Positions 59,523 to 64,000 of a stretch of 64,000 bases of DNA are shown piece after piece. Made by a program: the position numbers and the translations under genes. The notes beneath the pieces are model-generated. The model had not been told where the DNA came from and ran no database searches. It saw only the letters and a list, made by a program, of their open reading frames with translations. Position 1 is the first letter of the stretch; every line of letters starts with the position of its first letter. The stretch is from Hippophae tibetana (lineage: Eukaryota; Streptophyta; Magnoliopsida; Rosales; Elaeagnaceae), in contig CM072805.1 in the NCBI GenBank assembly GCA_037013495.1, forward strand, positions 15,162,601 to 15,226,600, given 5' to 3'.

Positions 59523-61263
59523 TGATGAATGAATTGCAAGACCGGTATTACAAATACCGATCTTGCGAAATTCCCTTTGTGGTTTTATAATTTTTAAAAC
59601 TCTCACAAGTGTACGAATTATTTTATAAAAAATGATAAGTATACTCCAAGGTTGATCTAAAGAAGGAATATATATGATTTTTAATATATTATTCAAAATC
59701 TTAAAAACAATAAATCCTAAACATCTTGTCACGATATTTTGGTTTGTTTGTTTTCTAATCTAAAAACATAAACATAGATATAGATTCAATACACAATAAT
59801 GCAAATTTTATCATTCATAATAGTTGAGTATTTAAGGATATAATAATTTAAGTTAATTATGTTTGCTCATATTATTTAAGTTATTAAAGATATAAATTGA
59901 TATTTGTTGATTTTCTCTTTTTTGTATGAAAGTGTCTTTTGGTGGGGCCTAAATTCATTTATTTAATATTAACTAACTAATATCCTTAGGCGGGACCAAT
60001 TAATTAACTAAATATTAAATTTCAACTTTATTTCTAAGAAAATTTCAAACCATCTAATCACAATTTTAGGGAGAGTCAAATAATTAGACTTTATTCAAGG
60101 TGTCCAAATTAAACCTAAGAATTTAATTATCCAAGTATTAACTTTCAAGTTTTAAAACCATTATTGAAAATATGTTGTCAATATATTTTCGAATAATAAT
60201 TCTTATAAAAAACTTTTGAAATAGAGTTTTGCTCTAACTACCAGGCGATTGTACCAACAAATAAAAGTGCACTACTTTAAATCAGACTAAATAATTAAAC
60301 CTTAAAATCTAATATTTAGATTTAAGTTTGTAATGAAAAATAATGTATTTCTTTCTAACATCCTTAATATAAAATCTTGAATAAAAACAAAATAAATTTA
60401 TTTCATGGAAATGTTTTACCTATTTAATATTTTGCAAGCATAACAACGTTATAATTATATCATATTTACAAACAACCAACTATGTTAAATTTAATCACAG
60501 AAAAATTAAATATACCATATACAACATAAAAAAATATAACTGTAAAAAATCTATTAAAATAATACCTTAAAAGAATCATTACAAGAGTTTGATGTTAATT
60601 CTATTGTTTGAAAACCTCCAAATGGATTTACATATCTACTTATTGAATCAAAAACTAAAAATTTATAAAAACATAACTAGTTCCTCTAAAAAAGAGAATA
60701 ACTTTAAAAAGAAAAAAGAAAAAAGAAAAAAGAAAACTTTCTAGAGAGAGAAAGTTAGAGAGAGGAAAGATGGTCCTTTTATAGGTGAGGAAAAAGCCAA
60801 AAAAAGGGAAAAAAATTTCGACAGATGGGTGGCTACACACGTGGGACTGGGCGAGGAATGTACTAGCGTGAGTGCGACATGGCGTGGGCGTGATGTTGCT
60901 TGCAGGAATTAGTATGGAAGGATAGGTATGCACACTGGTGCATGCAAAACTTGGCTCGATGGGCAGTTGTGAGCACGGATGAGATGGTGCGTGCGCGATT
61001 TCAACTATTTTAACATTTTTGACTATTTTGACCTATTTTGTCCAATTCGTTTTTCATCTTTTTGACTTTTTCTCCTTTCTTTTCTCAATATATTTGTGAT
61101 GTATTGCCTCAAGTATGTTTTCTTTGTGCCTTTAAGTTATTTTTGAATGAAAATACCCAAAAAATAATAAAAATATTATAAAATTACTAAAATATAAATT
61201 TATTTAATCAATTAAAGTATATTAAATCATGTTAATTTTAGTGCTTTTGAAGCACTCATCATA
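59523..61263 (-). mobile_element. Solo LTR-A inside the CACTA element
   Basis: Starts TGATGAATGAATTG and ends GAAGCACTCATCA, 1.74 kb, flanked by TATAG on both sides (59,518-59,522 and 61,264-61,268), a perfect 5-bp target duplication. The layout is LTR-A-like (AT-rich body, GC-rich block near 60.83-61.0 kb, TATA at about 60.78 kb), but the first 50 bp are of a distinct subfamily with a palindrome-like 'ACCGGTATTACAAATACCG'. No internal region. Confidence 0.94.
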
Positions 61264-61299
61264 TAGTCCATAAATGATGGATCTTTCAACAGATACTTC

Positions 61300-61695
61300 A
61301 TATCATGTGGAGACACGTGGCAGAGCGATTTAATCGATCTCCAAACTCGGATTGAAAGTTGTGCTCACATGTGGCACATAATTCGTCCTCCTCACACGCG
61401 GCGTAATGTGATTCTCCATCCTTGCTTGCATGGCATCTGAGTGGTTTGGCCAATCCACTCCTACGCTTGCATGGTAGGCCATGTGGCAACTCCTGATTAG
61501 CCCTGCATTATAAATTCATATTAACTCCATAAAATTCCAAAAAATCCTAAAAACTTCCAAAAATTATATTTTCACCCCTTTTCACTAAAAAGTTTATATT
61601 TAAATGTTTATGGCCCTAAAAATGCTATTTATTTAATAAAACAAGTAATTATTAAGTAAAAAAGTGTGCTAATGACTACTTTCATAGAGTCATCA
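61300..61695 (-). repeat. LTR-B piece inside TNP2
   Basis: In reverse it begins TGATGACTCTATGAAAG at 61,695 and follows LTR-B U3 with 'CCATAAACATTTAAATA-like', 'GGACCAAT-like' and ACGTG motifs (GACACGTGGCAG near 61,312). It splits the TNP2 coding DNA right after GIIQEIWE. The far end of the LTR is missing or lost at the solo LTR-A next to it. Confidence 0.8.
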
Positions 61696-63167
61696 TTCCC
61701 AAATTTCTTGAATTATACCATAATATGTTCAATGAGACAGTACATGATTACCATCTTTTGAACTAGCAAATTTCCTAGTTTGTGCATCCATCTTCACACC
61801 ACTATTTTGGTTTACTCGGACTTTATCTCTTGCTTATGTAGTAAACCTTGAACCATTAATTGTGAAACTAGAATATGATTTGACATTGAATTTTGGACCA
61901 TGTGCAAGCCATTATGAAGTTTCTATTATTTTATGAATGTGTTTAAAACAAAAAAAACTTATATAGAAGTACTAATGAATTCTTGTATGTGACACTTAGA
62001 TGGTTGTGAAACCAATTAATGAGCTCTCACTTATGCTCATCATACAACCATTTTTCTCCTCATTTTTTCTATAACGAGGATTGGTCTTCAATAAGTTTAA
62101 ATGCATTTTGTGATATTATGCAAGATATATCAAATATTCATAATTAATAGTTAAATAAATAATAATTTTATTTTATATTATATGAAAAGAATGAACCTAT
62201 CATTACTTACTCTATGTATAGTTATGCCTCATTATTATTTACCAAAATGATTCAGTGTGATTTTTCCCATCGAATACTATCAATGAGATATTTATTACCT
62301 CCATCGAACATAGGGTTACCTACTTTGATCATGTCACATTCTAAGAACAACTTATGTGTAGGATTTCCAATTTTAGTACAACCACTAATGTATTCAGAAC
62401 AAAACTCAATGGCCTCTCCACCATGCATCCTTCAAGACAATTTCTATTATTTACATATCATTTATGAACTTGCACGTATCTCTCAAAAGGATACATCCAC
62501 CTTAAATAAGTAGGATCACACAATTGAACCTTTTGAACTAAATGAACCCACATGTGAATAATTATATCGAAAAAGGAGGAAAATATTTCGCAAGTAGACA
62601 CAAATTCTCCACAACATCTTTATGTAAAAAGTTTAACTCGCCAATTGATATAGATTTCTTGCATATTGTATTGATGAATGAACATAGATGAATTATTGAT
62701 AATTGAACATGTTTTGGAAGAATTGACCTAATAGCAATTGGTGATAACTGTTGCATTAAGATATGAAAATCGTGTGCTTTCAATCCATAAAGTTACTTAT
62801 CGGTGATAGACACAAAATTTCTTAAGTAGGATGAGTAACCATCAGAAACTTTCACACCCTCCAAACATTTACAAAACACATCCTTCTTTTTTTTTTGACA
62901 TTGTATATAATGCTGGTGGCAAATATGTTCGATTCTTATCATTTTCACCCTTGGTGCCAATTCAGGTCGTATGTCCAGTTTCTTTAAATCTAGTCTTGCT
63001 TTAATTTCATCCTTCATTTTCCAAGTATATTAAGTAATATACCAATTAAGCTCTCACATACATTTTTTCTCAATATGCATGACATCTAAGATGCAATGAA
63101 TGAGTAGGTCTTTCCAATAAGATGATTCCCAAAATATTGATTTTTTATTCCAATAATCATGATCTAA

Positions 63168-63374
63168 TGATTTAGTAAGATTTTCATTTTCACCCCTTTT
63201 TATTAGTTGAGCTCTTTCATTTCCCTCCATTAGTGAGTATTCTTTTTTTCATATTTCCATATTGTTTGAATGTCATACCATTCAATTGCCTTAATATCTC
63301 AACACCTCACAAAGGAGGGAAATGAAAGAGCTCAACTAATAAAAAGGGGTGAAAATGAAAATGTTACTAAATCA
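63168..63374. repeat. Near-perfect 61-bp inverted duplication in TNP2
   Basis: Arms 63,168-63,228 and 63,314-63,374 are reverse complements with one mismatch, separated by 85 bp. The left arm in minus sense encodes NERAQLIKRGENENLTKS and belongs to TNP2 by its continuation into DYWNKKSIFWES. The right arm encodes almost the same peptide on the plus strand and interrupts the transposase. It can fold into a long hairpin. Confidence 0.95.
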
Positions 63375-63500
63375 TTTGCACATTCTTCACCATCGAAAGG
63401 TTTCTTTTGGTATCTAAACTTGTGTCCAGATGGCAAAAGTATTCTATGTCTTCTATAAGATATCTTTCATCCGTGAACAAGATAAGTTGCAGAAGTTGTG

Positions 63501-64000
63501 TGAAAATTATACAAATAAAATTTGGAGGTCATAGCTCGACCTTGTGAATTTAAATAGAAAGATGTAACTAAATTAAGGGCCATTTATGACAATTCAAAGA
63601 ACATCCAAATCCAAATTCCCAATTCGATAGCACTTGACAGCAACGATCCCATAGAAGGTTGGACTGCTTTCCATGAGAAGCTACTTTTCTTAGGTCTACG
63701 GTTCTCTCTCTCAAACTTTATTAGGGATTCCTTGAGGTATACCCAGATATGTCTTGATCACCTAATTCCTAACGGTTGAAGGTATTTACCTTGTATCACC
63801 TTGCTTGGAAAAGAGATTGGTGTAACGATCAAGCTACCTGAGTTCACTAAGGTATGTAATCTCAAACAAAATTCCTAAAATTCACTACATATATACATGT
63901 CATCTAAGTAGGATCAAGGTTTGAATGTCTTGCCTTCACACAACGATAGGAATTGGAAGCAATTATTTTATATTTTCATTGGTTAGAAGTCCAAGGATGG
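63501..64000. other. Unassigned right edge
   Basis: Should hold the N-terminal part of TNP2 on the minus strand, but I recognise no further motif. The composition is balanced, so it may be transposase or an intron of it. Confidence 0.4.

Larger units (their letters stand above)
58640..63500 (-). mobile_element. Decayed CACTA element with TNP2 transposase and Ulp1-type region
   Basis: Minus strand, right to left. TNP2 transposase: HKFRYQKKPFDGEE (about 63.41 kb), GVEILRQLNGMTFKQYG (63.25 kb), LDVMHIEKK (63.08 kb), EIKARLDLKKLDIRPEL (62.98 kb), LKAHDFHILMQQLSPIAIRS (62.77 kb), GEAIEFCSEYISG (62.4 kb), KFNVKSYSSFTINGSRF-like and QNSGVKMDAQTRKFASSKDG (61.8 kb), YYGIIQEIWE (61.71 kb). After two LTR insertions the second-gene region continues with MSSDVTIVQEAIG-YVAW (59.39 kb) and QGQDHWMLVILDLYGNH (58.69 kb), the His-Trp core of a Ulp1-type (C48) peptidase. 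Many stops and shifts; not active. Ends lie outside or are unrecognised. Confidence 0.85.

Noticed and set aside
63270-63458. A plus-strand 62-codon frame with NERAQLIKRGENEN, looking like a gene facing the transposase
   Set aside because: Its shared part is the inverted duplicate of minus-strand TNP2 coding; the rest is antisense of TNP2 (HKFRYQKKPFDGEE). Not an independent gene.

Overview
This window looks like nuclear DNA of a flowering plant. It is AT-rich and gene-poor, and consists almost entirely of old mobile elements and organelle DNA. I see no intact host gene; the only recognisable host nuclear gene is a broken fragment of an early light-induced protein (ELIP) at 28.55-28.88 kb. 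A monocot is the favoured host, because the plastid-derived block has a trnH-GUG copy lying antisense between rps19 and rpl2. That is the usual arrangement at the inverted-repeat edge of monocot plastomes, although it also occurs in some other lineages. The block also keeps a recognisable infA, which many eudicot plastomes have lost.

Layout from left to right. 0-2.7 kb: Ty3/gypsy fragment of the Tat lineage (minus strand), abutting a partial LTR. 3.7-5.4 kb: organelle-like sequence with a trnI-CAU relic and a ycf2 piece. 5.4-16.65 kb: an insertion of plastid DNA in the nucleus (NUPT), collinear with the plastome from petD through rpoA, rps11, rpl36, infA, rps8, rpl14, rpl16, rps3, rpl22, rps19, trnH and rpl2 to the inside of ycf2. 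Every protein gene in it is decayed or partial. A 1.9-kb solo LTR with a perfect 5-bp target duplication sits in its rpl2 intron. 17.2-20.9 kb: a degraded Ty1/copia element. 22.2-27.9 kb: a more complete Ty1/copia element with two LTRs, preceded by the tail of a second copy. 28.5-29.3 kb: ELIP relic plus a copia gag piece.

29.3-50.4 kb is a nest of two Athila-like Ty3/gypsy families. 'LTR-A' has termini TGATGAG...CTCATCA, about 1.8-1.9 kb. 'LTR-B' begins TGATGACTCTATGAAAG and is about 1.35 kb. Both have tRNA-Asp-type primer sites, and the internal regions seen carry gag, with or without protease, but no reverse transcriptase. One LTR-A element (42.85-48.86 kb) is inserted inside an older LTR-A copy. 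50.4-52.75 kb is a second organelle-derived patch, sharing blocks with 4.3-4.9 kb in swapped order and carrying two plastid pieces. 53.10-56.22 kb is a non-autonomous CACTA DNA transposon with matching terminal repeats, a 3-bp target duplication, subterminal repeats and exon-like blocks inside. 58.6-63.5 kb is a decayed autonomous-type CACTA relative (TNP2 transposase, then a Ulp1-type region, minus strand), interrupted by an LTR-B piece and a solo LTR-A.

Nothing here forms a working pathway. The main value is stratigraphy: target duplications and nesting order the events. I found no convincing new functional system. All identifications come from reading the sequence and recalling protein and plastid families; no alignment was run, so boundaries without stated termini are approximate.
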